A stretch of DNA of 64,000 nucleotides from Methanohalophilus halophilus (GTDB taxonomy: Archaea > Halobacteriota > Methanosarcinia > Methanosarcinales > Methanosarcinaceae): the NCBI RefSeq assembly GCF_001889405.1, contig NZ_CP017921.1, positions 1,958,960 to 2,022,959 of the forward strand, read 5' to 3'. Each line of letters opens with the position of its first letter. Position 1 is the stretch's first letter. The notes below the pieces were generated by a model that did not search any database, was not told the origin of the DNA, and saw only the letters and a list, made by a program, of their open reading frames with translations. This document shows positions 63,625-64,000 of the stretch, piece after piece. The translations under genes and the position numbers were made by a program.

Positions 63625-64000
<376 letters not shown>

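Overview
The window comes from a methylotrophic, probably halophilic methanogenic archaeon of the Methanosarcinaceae (Methanohalophilus / Methanococcoides / Methanolobus type). Supporting features are F420-dependent methylene-H4MPT dehydrogenase (mtd), methanogenesis marker proteins 11 and 12, O-phosphoseryl-tRNA(Cys) synthetase, archaeosine transglycosylase, Hef, a methyltransferase corrinoid protein, PGF-CTERM surface proteins, a complete Mrp Na+/H+ antiporter operon and archaeal promoters. Nearly every gene stops at TAA or TGA. The only recognised protein gene I found ending in TAG is the integrase of a mobile element, as expected of a lineage that reads TAG as pyrrolysine. Genus is an inference.

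Layout. 0-0.4 kb: three tRNA genes (Gly, Phe, Val-GAC), minus strand. 0.6-6.6 kb: seven-gene mrp operon behind a TATA box and an inverted repeat. 6.6-10.4 kb: Sua5/TsaC, a small membrane protein, and a minus-strand operon with two half-size MgtE transporters and a duplicated PhoU-TrkA_C protein. 10.47-16.24 kb: a 5.7-kb element integrated in tRNA-Val(TAC). It is bounded by 50-bp identical tRNA-derived repeats and splits its own integrase gene. It carries a replication-protein remnant and a two-gene cassette (PD-(D/E)XK-like nuclease plus P-loop ATPase) between two diverged copies of a 167-bp repeat. 16.2-18.4 kb: residue of earlier insertions, a PGF-CTERM protein, an IS-like scar and a pilin gene interrupted by an amber codon.

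18.4-25.4 kb: corrinoid protein, DUF1638 protein and two PAS histidine kinases, one beside a MASE1-like membrane protein. 25.5-30.7 kb: a surface-anchored multiheme cytochrome c (eight CXXCH plus one CXXCK), then fumarate reductase/succinate dehydrogenase B and A and class II fumarase on the opposite strand. 30.8-43.4 kb: mainly methanogen-specific conserved genes (DUF2117, LarA-like, MobB-MoaE fusion, RadC, Mmp11, an IorA-like TPP enzyme, nitrilase, Mmp12, DUF2103, ACT protein, phenylacetate-CoA ligase-like, DHH phosphoesterase, prefoldin beta). 43.4-57.9 kb: housekeeping genes (Dcd/Dut, ADH synthase, GlyRS, Hef, translin-like, SepRS, PAC2 chaperone, Mtd, SerB), with a decayed endonuclease V gene and a candidate structured RNA. 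57.9-62.7 kb: a UbiA / geranylgeranyl-reductase-like / radical SAM operon, a candidate for polyprenyl lipid or methanophenazine synthesis, and tgtA. 62.8-64 kb: an ArsR regulator, then 5S rRNA, tRNA-Cys and the 3' end of 23S rRNA, minus strand.

The strongest candidate for an undescribed system is the nuclease-ATPase cassette at 11.6-14.9 kb. It is AT-rich, lies on an integrated element, is flanked by duplicated DNA, and matches no named defence system that I recognise.
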